A stretch of 64,000 nt of DNA, taken from contig NZ_KE159703.1 in the NCBI RefSeq assembly GCF_000403435.2, positions 923,033 to 987,032 on the forward strand, written 5' to 3'. Source of the DNA: Oscillibacter sp. 1-3 (GTDB taxonomy: Bacteria; Bacillota; Clostridia; Oscillospirales; Oscillospiraceae). The notes below the pieces were generated by a model that did no database searches, was not told where the DNA came from, and saw only the letters and a list, made by a program, of their open reading frames with translations. The translations under genes were made by a program, and so were the position numbers. Of this stretch, positions 32,920 through 42,015 are shown one piece after another (positions within the stretch are counted from its first letter, which is position 1; each line of letters opens with the position of its first letter).

Positions 32920-33510
32920 CTAACGTATTTTCTGGCTTCGATTTTGCATTTTTTCCAGCGCCTCCGCGGTATCCACGTCCGCCAGCTCCTCCTCCGGCAC
33001 CTCCAGGAGCCGCAGGTCCTCCTCATGCCTCCGGATGACGGTGTTGCCGCCGTGGTCCTCCGTCAGCTCCAGCAGCTCCGGGAAAAACCGGGCGGGGAAG
33101 ACGCAGGGATTGCCCCGGACGCCGCCGTGGGCCAGGGCTGCCAGCTTGTCCGGCTGCTCCTGCCAGAAGCGGGCCAGGGCCGCCACGCTCTCCCGTCTCA
33201 AAAGGGGCTGGTCGCTGACCAGGAACATCACGCCGCAGCAGTCCCGCAGGGCGGTCAGCCCTAATGCAATGGTGCGGCTGATGCCGTGGTCCGGGTGGGC
33301 GTTGTGGACGGCGGAGAAGTGAAACTCCCTGGCCAGGCGCATGATCTCCGGATACTGGGTCACCACCACCACATTCTCAAAGGCCTCCGCCGGCACGGCC
33401 TCCAGGGCCCGAAGGATCAGACTCCGCCCCCGCAGCTGGGCCGCCAGCTTATTCTGGCCGTACCGCCGGGCATTGCCCGCCGCCATGACCACACAGCCTA
33501 ATTTCAACAC
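32920..33510 (-). CDS. mocA: MocA/MobA-like molybdenum-cofactor nucleotidyltransferase
   Basis: Nucleotidyltransferase that turns Mo-molybdopterin into the cytosine dinucleotide form used by xanthine dehydrogenases (inferred from context). 196 residues: AAGNARRYGQNKLAAQLRG is the NTP-binding N-terminus, HGISRTIALG and FLVSDQPLL the middle, and RGNPCVFPARFF the later motif. The start is uncertain; GTG 33510 is preferred because GGGGG lies eight bases upstream, though TTG 33507 and ATG 33534 are possible. Encoded convergent to the first dehydrogenase and divergent from the second. Confidence 0.88.
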   Translation of the reverse strand: MLKLGCVVMAAGNARRYGQNKLAAQLRGRSLILRALEAVPAEAFENVVVVTQYPEIMRLAREFHFSAVHNAHPDHGISRTIALGLTALRDCCGVMFLVSDQPLLRRESVAALARFWQEQPDKLAALAHGGVRGNPCVFPARFFPELLELTEDHGGNTVIRRHEEDLRLLEVPEEELADVDTAEALEKMQNRSQKIR

Positions 33511-33639
33511 AGCAGATACCCCCGTTTTTATCATTATTATCAGGATTTGGAATTGGAAAGAGGCCAAATTCTGAATTCTTGATTGAGGATAGTATATCCG
33601 ATTTTTCCAATTCATGCAAACGAAAAGGAGGGATTCTCT

Positions 33640-35934
33640 ATGAGCAAGAGCGTCGGCAGAAGCGTCACACGGGTGGACGCCTATGACAAGGCCACAGGCC
33701 GGGCCAGATACATGGACGACCTCTGCGGCCGGGAGGCGCTGGTGGTGAAGATCTGCCACTCCACCATTGCCCACGGCTTTGTGAAGTCCATCGACACTGC
33801 GGCGGCGGAGGCGGTTCCCGGCGTGGTGAAGGTTCTGACCTGCTTTGAAGTGCCGGACATCCCCTTTCCCACGGCGGGCCATCCCTGGTCCACGGACCCC
33901 GGCCATCAGGATGTGGCTGACAGGCTGCTTTTGAACCGCCACGTCCGCTACTACGGCGACGAGGTGGCGGCGGTCATCGCCGAGAACGAGGTGGCGGCGG
34001 CACAGGCCGTCCGGGCATTGAAGGTGGAGTACGAGGAGCTGCCCTTTGTGCTGGATGTGCAGGAGGCCATGAAGGACGGCGCCCCTCAGCTCCATGAGAA
34101 GTACAAAAACAACATCTTGGGCCACTCCGACGTCCGCAGGGGCGACTACGAGACCGCCCGGCGGGAGCCCGGCCTCATCAAGGTGGAGGGCTGGTACGAC
34201 ACCCCCACGGTCCAGCACTGCCACATTGAAAACCACGGGTGCTTCGCCTATGAGGAGGCGGGGCGGATCGTGGTGGTCAGCTCCACCCAGATCCCCCACA
34301 TCGTCCGGAGAGTGGTGGGGCAGGCCCTGGGGATTCCCTGGGGCAAGGTGCGGATCATCAAGCCCTACATCGGCGGGGGCTTCGGCAACAAGCAGGACGC
34401 GCTGTACGAGCCCTTGTGCGCCTGGTGTTCCACCCAGGTGGGGGGGAGGCTGGTGAAGCTGGAGTGCAGCCGGGAGGAGACCTTCGTCTCCAACCGGGTC
34501 CGCCACGCCATCCGCACCCATATCATCTCCTACGTCCGGCCCGACGGGACGCTGGCGGCCCGGAAATTCCAGTCCTTCTCCAACCAGGGGGCCTACGCCT
34601 CCCACGGCCACGGCGTCAACGCCAAGGGCATGAACGCCTTCCCCCAGCTCTATCCCTGCCCGAATGTGGAGTGCGACGCCTGGACGGTGTTCACCAACAA
34701 GCCCGCCGCAGGCGCCATGCGGGGCTACGGTATTCCCCAGGCCATGTTCGCCGGAGAGAGCCACATCGACGACATCTGCAGGGCCATTGGTATGACGCCC
34801 CTGGAGTTCCGGCGGAAAAATCTGATGCCCGTGGGCTATGTGGACGGCTTTTCCAAAAACGAGCTGTACCACGACACCTTCAACCAGTGCATGGACAAGG
34901 GAATGGAGGCCATTGATTACCTGCGGAAGTTCACGGAATACCAGAATCAGACCGGCCCCGTCCGCCGGGGCGTGGGTCTGGCGGTGTTCTGGTACAACAC
35001 CGCCGTGTGGCCCATCTCCCTGGAGAGCTCCTCCTGCCGCATGGTGCTGAACCAGGACGGCTCCCTCCAGTTCCAGACCGGCGAGACGGAGATCGGCCAG
35101 GGCTGCGACACCGCCTACTCCCAGATGGTGGCGGACGCTGTGGGGATTCCCTTTGAGGATGTTCACGTGGTCTCCGCCCAGGACACCGACGTCACCCCCT
35201 TCGGCACCGGGGCCTATGCCTCCCGGCAGACCTACATCGGCGGCTTTTCCATTATGCAGACGGCCCTAGCCCTGCGGGAGCGCATTTTGAACGCCGCCCA
35301 TGAGCAGACCCGGATGCCGGTGTCCAACCTGGACCTGGCGGACGGGCAGATTATCCGCAAGTCCGACGGGCGGATTTTGAAGTCCCTGGGAGATCTGGCC
35401 ACGGAGAGCCTCTACTCCCTGGAGCACAGCCAGCACATCACCGCCGAGACCACGGCACAGATCAAGTCCAACGCCTACTCCTTCGGCTGTTCCTTCGCCG
35501 AGGTGGAGGTGGACATTCCCATGTGCAGGGTGAAGCTGCTGCGGCTGGTGAATGTCCACGACTGCGGTACGCTGATTAACCCCGCTCTGGCGGAGGCCCA
35601 GGTCCACGGCGGCATGTCCATGGCCATCGGCTACGGTCTTTCCGAAGAGCTGAAATTTGACGAGAAGACCGGCAGGCCCCTGAACAACAACCTGCTGGAC
35701 TACAAGCTGTCCACGTTCATGGACCACCCGGAGCTGGAGGCGTTCTTTGTGGAAAACCCGGAGCCCACGTCCCCCTACGGCACCAAGGCCCTGGGCGAGC
35801 CCCCGGCCTGCTCCGGCGCTCCCGCCATCCGCAACGCCATTTTGAACGCCACCGGCGTGGCTATCGACTGCTGTCCCATCACGCCCCACGTCCTCTACCG
35901 CGAATTTAAGGCGGCTGGACTGATTCAGGATTAA
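33640..35934 (+). CDS. xdhA: Xanthine dehydrogenase family molybdopterin-binding subunit
   Basis: 764-residue large subunit of a three-gene molybdenum hydroxylase (substrate a purine or other N-heterocycle). The N-terminal small domain DAYDKATGRARYMDD, the IGGGFGNKQDA Mo-pterin loop, the AMRGYG motif, and the C-terminal GEPPACSGAPA stretch with the catalytic Glu region are all present. ATG 33640 follows AAAGGAGGG. It is followed 15 bp later by the FAD subunit and then the 2Fe-2S subunit. Specific substrate is not decidable from sequence. Confidence 0.93.
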   Translation: MSKSVGRSVTRVDAYDKATGRARYMDDLCGREALVVKICHSTIAHGFVKSIDTAAAEAVPGVVKVLTCFEVPDIPFPTAGHPWSTDPGHQDVADRLLLNRHVRYYGDEVAAVIAENEVAAAQAVRALKVEYEELPFVLDVQEAMKDGAPQLHEKYKNNILGHSDVRRGDYETARREPGLIKVEGWYDTPTVQHCHIENHGCFAYEEAGRIVVVSSTQIPHIVRRVVGQALGIPWGKVRIIKPYIGGGFGNKQDALYEPLCAWCSTQVGGRLVKLECSREETFVSNRVRHAIRTHIISYVRPDGTLAARKFQSFSNQGAYASHGHGVNAKGMNAFPQLYPCPNVECDAWTVFTNKPAAGAMRGYGIPQAMFAGESHIDDICRAIGMTPLEFRRKNLMPVGYVDGFSKNELYHDTFNQCMDKGMEAIDYLRKFTEYQNQTGPVRRGVGLAVFWYNTAVWPISLESSSCRMVLNQDGSLQFQTGETEIGQGCDTAYSQMVADAVGIPFEDVHVVSAQDTDVTPFGTGAYASRQTYIGGFSIMQTALALRERILNAAHEQTRMPVSNLDLADGQIIRKSDGRILKSLGDLATESLYSLEHSQHITAETTAQIKSNAYSFGCSFAEVEVDIPMCRVKLLRLVNVHDCGTLINPALAEAQVHGGMSMAIGYGLSEELKFDEKTGRPLNNNLLDYKLSTFMDHPELEAFFVENPEPTSPYGTKALGEPPACSGAPAIRNAILNATGVAIDCCPITPHVLYREFKAAGLIQD

Positions 35935-35949
35935 AGGAGGGAACCGCGT

Positions 35950-36831
35950 ATGTATGACATGAAAGCCCTGTATCAGGCGAAGAGCGTCGCCGACGCCGTG
36001 GCCCTCCGCCTGGCCCATCCCGAGGCCCAGATCATCGCAGGGGGCTCCGACGTGCTGGTGCAGATGCGGGAGGGAAAACGGGCCGGCGCGGAGCTGATCT
36101 CCATCCAGACCCTGGACGAGATCCGGGGCGTGTCCGTGGATGACGACGGGACCCTCCGGATCGGCTCCCTCACCAGCTTTTCCCACATCACCCGGAACCC
36201 GCTGATTCAAAAGTATATCAACGTGCTGGGAGAGGCCGTAGACCAGGTGGGGGGCCCCCAGATCCGCAACATCGGCACCATCGGCGGCAACACCTGCAAC
36301 GGCGTTACCTCCGCCGACTCCGCCTCCACCCTCCACGCCTGGGACGCCGTAGTGGAGCTGACGGGTCCGGAGGGCGTCCGCCGCCAGCCCATCCGCGACT
36401 TCTACATCCGGGCGGGCAAGGTGGACATCCGGGAGGGGGAGATTCAGACCGCCATCCTCATTCCGAAGGAGAGCTACAAAAACTGCTTCGGCCACTACAT
36501 CAAGTACGCCATGCGCAGCGCCATGGACATCGCCACCCTGGGCACCTCCGTCAACGTCCGCCTGTCCGCCGACCGGAAAACGGTGGAGCGGGCCCGGGCT
36601 GCCTTCGGCGTGGCGGGACCCGTGCCCCTGCGGGCGGCGCACGCCGAGGCGCTGGCGGCGGGCCGGCCGGTCTCCATGGAGCTGGCGGACGCTTTTGCCC
36701 AGGCGGTGAAGGAGGACATCAATCCCCGGGACTCCTGGCGGGCTGCAAAGGACTTCCGCCTCCATATCGCCGTGGAGAGCGCCCGGCGGGCCTTCATCGA
36801 ATCTGTGAAACTGGCGGGAGGTGAGCTGTAA
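35950..36831 (+). CDS. xdhB: Xanthine dehydrogenase family FAD-binding subunit
   Basis: 293 residues with the PCMH-type FAD fold: AQIIAGGSDVLVQMREG and IGTIGGNTCNGVTSADS bind the cofactor, and the C-terminal CO-dehydrogenase-flavoprotein domain follows. It lies 15 bp after the Mo subunit with AAAGGAGG before its ATG, and its TAA overlaps the next start as TAATG. Confidence 0.94.
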   Translation: MYDMKALYQAKSVADAVALRLAHPEAQIIAGGSDVLVQMREGKRAGAELISIQTLDEIRGVSVDDDGTLRIGSLTSFSHITRNPLIQKYINVLGEAVDQVGGPQIRNIGTIGGNTCNGVTSADSASTLHAWDAVVELTGPEGVRRQPIRDFYIRAGKVDIREGEIQTAILIPKESYKNCFGHYIKYAMRSAMDIATLGTSVNVRLSADRKTVERARAAFGVAGPVPLRAAHAEALAAGRPVSMELADAFAQAVKEDINPRDSWRAAKDFRLHIAVESARRAFIESVKLAGGEL

Positions 36832-37334
36832 TGGAGAGGCATCAGATCCAGTATCAGACCGTTCATTTCAACCTCAACGGCAAGGACGTGGAGAAGACAG
36901 TGGACGTCCGGGCCAGCCTCACGGACATGCTGCGCAACGACTACCACACCCTGTCCGTGAAAAAGGGCTGCGAGGTGGGGGAGTGCGGCGCGTGCAACGT
37001 GCTGATCGACGGCGAGACCTTCAACTCCTGCATTTACCTGGCCGTCTGGGCCGAGGGTAAGCAGATCCGCACGCTGGAGGGTCTCATGGGACCGGGCGGC
37101 GAGCTCAGCGACATCCAGCAGGCCTTTATCGACGAGGCGGCCATCCAGTGCGGCTTCTGCACGCCGGGCTTCATCATGTCGGCAGTGGAGCTGCTGGAGA
37201 GCGGGAAGGAGTACACGGACGAGGAGATCCGCAAGCTCCTCTCCGGCCACCTGTGCCGCTGCACGGGGTATGAGAACATCCTCCGGGCGGTGAAAAAGAC
37301 CATGTACAGGCGGCTGGGCAAGGAGCTGGGCTGA
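36831..37334 (+). CDS. xdhC: Xanthine dehydrogenase family 2Fe-2S subunit
   Basis: 167 residues carrying two 2Fe-2S clusters. The plant-type ferredoxin motif is GCEVGECGACNVL plus a later Cys, and the second cluster uses QCGFCTPG and CRCTGYEN. It passes electrons from the Mo centre to the FAD subunit. Last gene of the operon, followed by a strong terminator at 37359. Confidence 0.95.
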   Translation: MERHQIQYQTVHFNLNGKDVEKTVDVRASLTDMLRNDYHTLSVKKGCEVGECGACNVLIDGETFNSCIYLAVWAEGKQIRTLEGLMGPGGELSDIQQAFIDEAAIQCGFCTPGFIMSAVELLESGKEYTDEEIRKLLSGHLCRCTGYENILRAVKKTMYRRLGKELG

Positions 37335-37358
37335 CGCGGCGGCATCCGGGATGTCAAT

Positions 37359-37386
37359 AAAACGGGAGGCGTCAGCCTCCCGTTTT
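37359..37386. terminator. Bidirectional terminator after xdhC
   Basis: AAAACGGGAGGC-GTCA-GCCTCCCGTTTT, perfect 12-bp stem with flanking A and T runs, placed between convergent xdhC and the ModE-like gene. Confidence 0.92.
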
Positions 37387-37458
37387 CGCGTCTTCCATGC
37401 AGCAGCCGTCAAACTCGAATGTCCCAAATTCGGCGGTGTGGTGCCGCTGCTCGGCACT

Positions 37459-37830
37459 TCACAGCTCCTCGTCCAGGGTTCGGTAGAACCCAAAGGACGC
37501 CTCAAATCTCTCCCGGGCATAGCGGTCCACATCGGTCTGATACGCCCGGTATGCCGCCAGCAGCCGCTCCGCCTCCGGGGTCAGCACCGCGCCGCCGCCG
37601 TGTCGGCCGCCGGTGGTGGAGCGCAGCATCTTGCAGCCAAAGACCTCCTCGGCTGTGCGGATGATGCGCCATGCCTTGGAGTAGGCCATCTCCATGGACG
37701 AGGCCGCTGCCCGCAGGGAGCGGCGCTCCTGCACCCGCTCCAGGAGCGTGGCGATGCCGGGGCCGAAGCAGCGCTGGTTGTCGTCGGTATAGAGACGGAT
37801 GGTCAGTTTCAGGTGCAGTTCCCTGTCCAT
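37459..37830 (-). CDS. ModE-like DNA-binding regulator without TOBE domain
   Basis: 123 residues corresponding to the N-terminal winged helix of ModE (LysR-like HTH): RSLRAAASSMEMAYSKAWRI and the GGRHGGGAVLT turn. The molybdate-binding TOBE domains of full ModE are missing, as in many clostridial members. ATG 37830 has GAGG upstream and is preferred over an ATG at 37938. Its neighbourhood of two molybdenum enzymes supports a role in their control, although direct molybdate sensing is uncertain. Confidence 0.85.
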   Translation of the reverse strand: MDRELHLKLTIRLYTDDNQRCFGPGIATLLERVQERRSLRAAASSMEMAYSKAWRIIRTAEEVFGCKMLRSTTGGRHGGGAVLTPEAERLLAAYRAYQTDVDRYARERFEASFGFYRTLDEEL

Positions 37831-38049
37831 GGGTTTTCCTCGCTTCCCTCTTTTTGATATTTCTGTTCTATCGTTAACAGACTTGAAGCGTATCAGACAT
37901 ACGGCTCCGCAGTGGGCCTTTGGCGCGCTGGTTTTCAACTTTGTTCACTATATCACACTTTCCGCAGTTTGCAAACCCGGCAAAGTATGATAAAATCAGT
38001 TCAGGAAAAATCTCCGTCCGATACGGAGAAAAAGCAGGAGGAAAGAGAT

Positions 38050-39075
38050 ATGGAAAAGATCCGGCTGGGCCGCACGGAGCTGTACGTCACCAAAACGGCC
38101 TTTGGCGCGCTGCCGATTCAGCGCATCTCCAAGGCCGACGCGGTGAAGCTGGTCCGCAGGGCCTACGACAGCGGCATCAACTACTTTGACACCGCCAACA
38201 TGTACACCGACAGCGAGGAAAAACTGGGCGAGGCCCTCCACGATGTGCGGCAGAACGTGGTGATCTCCACCAAGACCGGCGCCGTGGACAAAAAGACGGC
38301 CCTGGCCCACATGGAGCAGAGCCTCCGCAGCCTGCGGACAGACTACATCGACCTCATCCAGTTCCACAATCCGGCAAAGCTCCCCGACATTGAAGACCCG
38401 GACGGCGCCTTTGCCGCAGCGCTGGAGATGCAGAAGAAGGGCTATGTCCGCCACATCGGCATTACCAACCACCGCCTGGGCGTGGCGCAGGAGGCCATTG
38501 TCTCCGGGAATTTTGAGACGCTGCAGTTTCCCTTCTGCTACCTGACCACGGAGAAGGAGCTGGACCTGGTGGCCCAGTGCAAGGCGGCGGACATGGGCTA
38601 TATCGCCATGAAGGGCCTCTCCGGCGGCCTTTTGAACAACGCGGAGGCGTGCTACTGCTTCATGCGGCAGTTTGAAAACGTGGTGCCCATCTGGGGCATC
38701 CAGAGGGAGGAGGAGCTGGATGAGTGGCTGGAGCTGGCGGAGCGGAACCCGGAGATGACCCCGGAGCTCCAGGCGGTCATCGACCGGGACCGGAAGGAGC
38801 TGGCGGGAAACTTCTGCCGCAGCTGCGGCTACTGTCTGCCCTGCGCCGCCGGGATCGACATTCCCCAGGCCGCCCGGATGTCGGCGCTGCTGCGCCGCTC
38901 CCCCTACCGGCCCTATATGAGCGACGAGTGGCACGCCAAGATGCACAAGATCGAGGAGTGCGTCCACTGTGACGCCTGCAAGAGCCGCTGCCCCTACGGC
39001 CTGGACACCCCCGAGCTTTTGAAGATCATGCTGGCGGACTACGACCAGTTCTACGCCGAGCACCACAACGACTGA
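38050..39075 (+). CDS. Aldo/keto reductase with C-terminal 4Fe-4S ferredoxin-like domain
   Basis: 341 residues. The first 250 form the AKR barrel: LRRAYDSGINYFDTANMY with the active Asp/Tyr, then VVISTKTG. The last 80 residues have CRSCGYCLPCAAGID and CVHCDACKSRCPYG, two clusters of the ferredoxin type that often accompany reductases of this subgroup. ATG 38050 has GCAGGAGG upstream and is preferred to earlier starts. Substrate unknown. It begins 219 bp from the ModE-like gene on the other strand. Confidence 0.9.
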   Translation: MEKIRLGRTELYVTKTAFGALPIQRISKADAVKLVRRAYDSGINYFDTANMYTDSEEKLGEALHDVRQNVVISTKTGAVDKKTALAHMEQSLRSLRTDYIDLIQFHNPAKLPDIEDPDGAFAAALEMQKKGYVRHIGITNHRLGVAQEAIVSGNFETLQFPFCYLTTEKELDLVAQCKAADMGYIAMKGLSGGLLNNAEACYCFMRQFENVVPIWGIQREEELDEWLELAERNPEMTPELQAVIDRDRKELAGNFCRSCGYCLPCAAGIDIPQAARMSALLRRSPYRPYMSDEWHAKMHKIEECVHCDACKSRCPYGLDTPELLKIMLADYDQFYAEHHND

Positions 39076-39087
39076 GGGGGGGATACC

Positions 39088-39525
39088 ATGCTTTTCAAAA
39101 ACGAGGACGTGAGCCTGGAGCTGCGGGTTATCAACTATGAGTTTCCCGCCGGCGGCGGCGACCCGGACAGCGACGACCGCAACTGGCTTGTCCTGCGCTG
39201 TACCTGGATCAACGAGGAGGGAACCATCGTCAAGGACTCCAACAGCTGCCTTCTAACCTACGAGCTGCGGGAGCTGGCCGCCGGATTGAAGGTGATGAAC
39301 GCCGGCGTCAGGGACAGCTACGCCAGCGACTTCGTGGACCCCTACTTCGAGGTGGCGGCCCAGACGGAGGGAGAGGCGTTCCGGGTAGATGTGTCCTTCT
39401 ACCTGCCCAACACCATGGACGGCGACGACACCGCCGAGGTGGAGGCCGTGATGACGAAGGCGGAGATGAAGGCCCTCATTGACGAGCTGGACAGCCTGTG
39501 CGAGAAATATCCGGACAGGGAGTAA
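39088..39525 (+). CDS. Small acidic protein resembling WapI-type immunity proteins
   Basis: 145 residues, acidic, no signal peptide or membrane helix. The pattern ELRVINYEFPAGGG..DRNWLVL and SCLLTYELRELAAGL resembles WapI-family immunity proteins, which neutralise contact-dependent toxins, but no toxin gene is nearby. It starts 13 bp after the reductase stop with GAGGGGGG upstream, so it is probably co-transcribed. A hairpin with arms CGCAAC/GTTGCG at 39546-39565 probably ends the transcript. Assignment is tentative. Confidence 0.5.
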   Translation: MLFKNEDVSLELRVINYEFPAGGGDPDSDDRNWLVLRCTWINEEGTIVKDSNSCLLTYELRELAAGLKVMNAGVRDSYASDFVDPYFEVAAQTEGEAFRVDVSFYLPNTMDGDDTAEVEAVMTKAEMKALIDELDSLCEKYPDRE

Positions 39526-39573
39526 ATTTTGCCGAAAAACCGGGCGCAACCGCCAAAAGTTGCGTCCGGTTGG

Positions 39574-39603
39574 TTGATTTCAGAGACTTTTTCGGGGTAT
39601 CCT
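39574..39603 (+). promoter_or_regulatory. Likely promoter of the XRE membrane protein
   Basis: TTGATT, 18-base spacer, TATCCT, 31 bases before ATG 39634. Confidence 0.5.
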
Positions 39604-39633
39604 GAATGAAAATCAGGAATGGAGGAACAATCC

Positions 39634-41358
39634 ATGACCTATGGAGAACAGATCAAGCGGGGGAGAGAGGCGAAGGGACTGACCCAGGAGCAGCTGGCGG
39701 AATCGCTGGAGGTCAGCCGGCAGGCGGTGAGCAAGTGGGAGATGGACCTCTCCCGCCCCGCCCGCGGGAAGCTGGCGAGGCTGTCGGAGGCGCTGGAGAT
39801 CCCGGAGGAGGCCTGGACGGCCATCGACGCTGAGATGGAGGCGGCGCGGCGCCCGAAAGACGCCGCCCGGCCCTGGAAGATCGCCGTTGCGGTATTGGCG
39901 GCGCTGTGCCTGGCGCTGGGGGGATTCCTGGCGGCGGGGTGGTGGGCGTATGCCAACATCCGTGTGCCCTCGGAGAGCACCCAGGCCCCTGTCCCGGCAG
40001 GGAGCTCCGGCGCTCTGGAGGAGGTTTTTCCGGACCTGCTGCCCCTGAGCGGCCATCGGGACTTCGATTTCGGCGATCAGCCTCTGGGGGAGTACGACCC
40101 CGCCTGCGTGTCCTTTTTGAACGACCCGCTGCGGCTGGAGGATGAGAGCCTTTGGCAGGGCAGACTGGAGGGCGGCGGCTGGCTCCAGGTGGTAAAGACC
40201 GATCCCCGCCACGAAAGGGGGGAGTCCGGCGATATGGTCACCTTTTATAACCTCTATCTGCTCCATGCCCTGGAGGCCGGAGACGGCCCGCTGGAGTGGA
40301 GCGTCCTGACGCGCCTTGTGGAGGAGAACGTCTATCTGGACACATTCGCCGCGGAGAGGTTTGCCAACGTCCTGGGCCATGACGGCTGGAAGCTCTCCAT
40401 TACAGTGGGGGCCTCTGCCGGGGCGCTGAATTTCTACTTCTCCCAGCGTCCGGACGGCACGCCCTGCCTGCTGACCGTGGGCAATAACGCCCTGGAGGCG
40501 GACGTGGACGAGGACGGGGAGCTGGAGATCATCTCTGTGGACGATGTTCCCTTTTATGCGGAGATCATAGACACGGAGGAGGACCAGGAGGGGGCCATGG
40601 TCTACACACTGGACCCCTATAATGGCGGCTTTGCCAATGTGGGCCTCTCCTTTGCCCCGGAGAAGGGCGGCTTTGTGGCGGCGGACTCCCACAATGCGGT
40701 CCTGGCCCGCTATGTGCTTCGGGACCGCGGGCTGGAACGGGTGCCGCTGACGGACTTCACCGTCCTGGACTACCCGGACGCGGCAGGGACGCGGATCGAG
40801 TTCCAGACAGACGTGGAGGGCCTCTCCGACGGCCTGGACCCGGACGACGTGCTGTACGGCACCCAGTACCGCATTACCCACCGCCAGCAGGCGTATCTGG
40901 CCCTCCAGGAGCTGTATGAATTGACGGGCTTGAAGGTGGACTTCTGTTACTGTACCGCCAACGAGTACGGCGTGCTGTTCTCCCTGCTTCCGGAGGGGTT
41001 CAACCAGCGGAGCTTTTTCACCGCGGACTTCGGCGAGAACTACGGCGGCCGGGGGGTTCCCCAGTTCCGTATCGCCTGGCGGGAACTGGACAACGACTGG
41101 TCCCCCCTGTCCCTGGCGGAATCGGCTATGCCGGGGTCGTGGGTCCCGCCGGAGACAGTCCTCGGCTGGTACTATGACCGTTTGAGCATCTTCCGCACCG
41201 GCGAGGCGGCCGTGGAGACGGATGGGGACTTTTCGGAAGAACGGAAGCTGTACCTGGAGAACGGAGACCTCTTTGTGGGGACGCTTTGGGAGACAGACTG
41301 GGGCCCGGCTTTGGTGTGCCTCATCGGTCCCTACCCTGACGGTGAGATCAACCACTGA
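39634..41358 (+). CDS. Membrane-anchored XRE-family protein with large extracellular domain
   Basis: 574 residues. About residues 5-58 are a Cro/C1-type helix-turn-helix (GLTQEQLAESLEVSRQAVSK). A basic linker is followed by one membrane helix near residues 85-108 (IAVAVLAALCLALGGFLAA), and some 460 residues lie outside. The outer part is acidic and aromatic, with no recognised domain; it includes an EF-hand-like acidic stretch DVDEDGELEI. ATG 39634 has GGAGGAAC upstream. The layout (cytoplasmic DNA binder, single helix, sensor-like exterior) suggests a one-component transmembrane regulator. Confidence 0.75.
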   Translation: MTYGEQIKRGREAKGLTQEQLAESLEVSRQAVSKWEMDLSRPARGKLARLSEALEIPEEAWTAIDAEMEAARRPKDAARPWKIAVAVLAALCLALGGFLAAGWWAYANIRVPSESTQAPVPAGSSGALEEVFPDLLPLSGHRDFDFGDQPLGEYDPACVSFLNDPLRLEDESLWQGRLEGGGWLQVVKTDPRHERGESGDMVTFYNLYLLHALEAGDGPLEWSVLTRLVEENVYLDTFAAERFANVLGHDGWKLSITVGASAGALNFYFSQRPDGTPCLLTVGNNALEADVDEDGELEIISVDDVPFYAEIIDTEEDQEGAMVYTLDPYNGGFANVGLSFAPEKGGFVAADSHNAVLARYVLRDRGLERVPLTDFTVLDYPDAAGTRIEFQTDVEGLSDGLDPDDVLYGTQYRITHRQQAYLALQELYELTGLKVDFCYCTANEYGVLFSLLPEGFNQRSFFTADFGENYGGRGVPQFRIAWRELDNDWSPLSLAESAMPGSWVPPETVLGWYYDRLSIFRTGEAAVETDGDFSEERKLYLENGDLFVGTLWETDWGPALVCLIGPYPDGEINH

Positions 41359-41394
41359 AAAAAGCGCGTCATTCCCCCAAGGGAATGACGCGCT
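41356..41394. terminator. Shared terminator between convergent genes
   Basis: 14-bp stem AGCGCGTCATTCCC with complement and CCAA loop. Six T follow on the minus strand, so it chiefly ends the 41445 gene, and it also sits right after the stop of the XRE gene. Confidence 0.85.
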
Positions 41395-41444
41395 GAACTG
41401 CTAAAAAGGCCTTTTTACAAGCTGACTGCAATTTTCGGAACGTT

Positions 41445-41942
41445 TTAAGACGCTGAAAACATTTTCCGTTTGCTCAAGACCAGATAGAGATACGGCGTAA
41501 AAAGGCCGGGAATCGCCAGTGGCACCGAAACCGTGTCAAAGATGCGGAATAGCAGCTGGTCCACCCAGGTCTTTCCATCTGCCAGGGCGTAGAGCCGGTA
41601 GATCCATATGGAATAGCCGTCCATGGCCTGGCTGAGCTGCTCCGCCGCCAGCAAAACGGCGTAGACGATAACCACAATGGTTGCGGAGGCAAAAATCTCC
41701 CGCCGGGTCAGTCCCCGGACAAAACGCCAGCCGGCCCACCAGAACAGCAGGAAGGAGAGCACGGCGATGATCTCCGTCACATAGCCGGTGGTGAGGACGA
41801 AGGTCCCGTCCGGACCGGGGCCTCGCGCGATCTGTATGCGTCCCCAGACAAGGCCCAGGAGGTACGAGAGCATTCGGCAGAAAATACCGACGCCGCTCAG
41901 GACCAGGGGGACCCGCCAGATGGGCCTCTTCCAGCTTTCCAT
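41445..41942 (-). CDS. Hypothetical four-helix membrane protein
   Basis: 165 residues, start ATG 41942 with AAGGAGG. Four hydrophobic segments lie at about 12-34, 51-70, 82-103 and 136-157, with a Trp/Gly-rich second loop and an amphipathic region DGYSIWIYRLYALADG. No family recognised. It ends at the shared terminator 41356-41394 and is separated from pckA by a 74-bp gap. Confidence 0.7.
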   Translation of the reverse strand: MESWKRPIWRVPLVLSGVGIFCRMLSYLLGLVWGRIQIARGPGPDGTFVLTTGYVTEIIAVLSFLLFWWAGWRFVRGLTRREIFASATIVVIVYAVLLAAEQLSQAMDGYSIWIYRLYALADGKTWVDQLLFRIFDTVSVPLAIPGLFTPYLYLVLSKRKMFSAS

Positions 41943-42015
41943 CAGAGAACCTCCTTTTGAGCAATAGAGGGCAGACCCAAGGGTCTGCCCTCTATATGAA
42001 GCGATGGTGCGGTGC

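Noticed and set aside
32920..35166. A 748-codon minus frame reading through mocA and opposite xdhA
   Set aside because: Only its last 196 residues match a family (MocA); the rest is antisense to the Mo subunit and has no start signals.
37912..38049. N-terminal extension of the aldo/keto reductase
   Set aside because: The extra 46 residues have no family match, while ATG 38050 follows a strong GCAGGAGG site.
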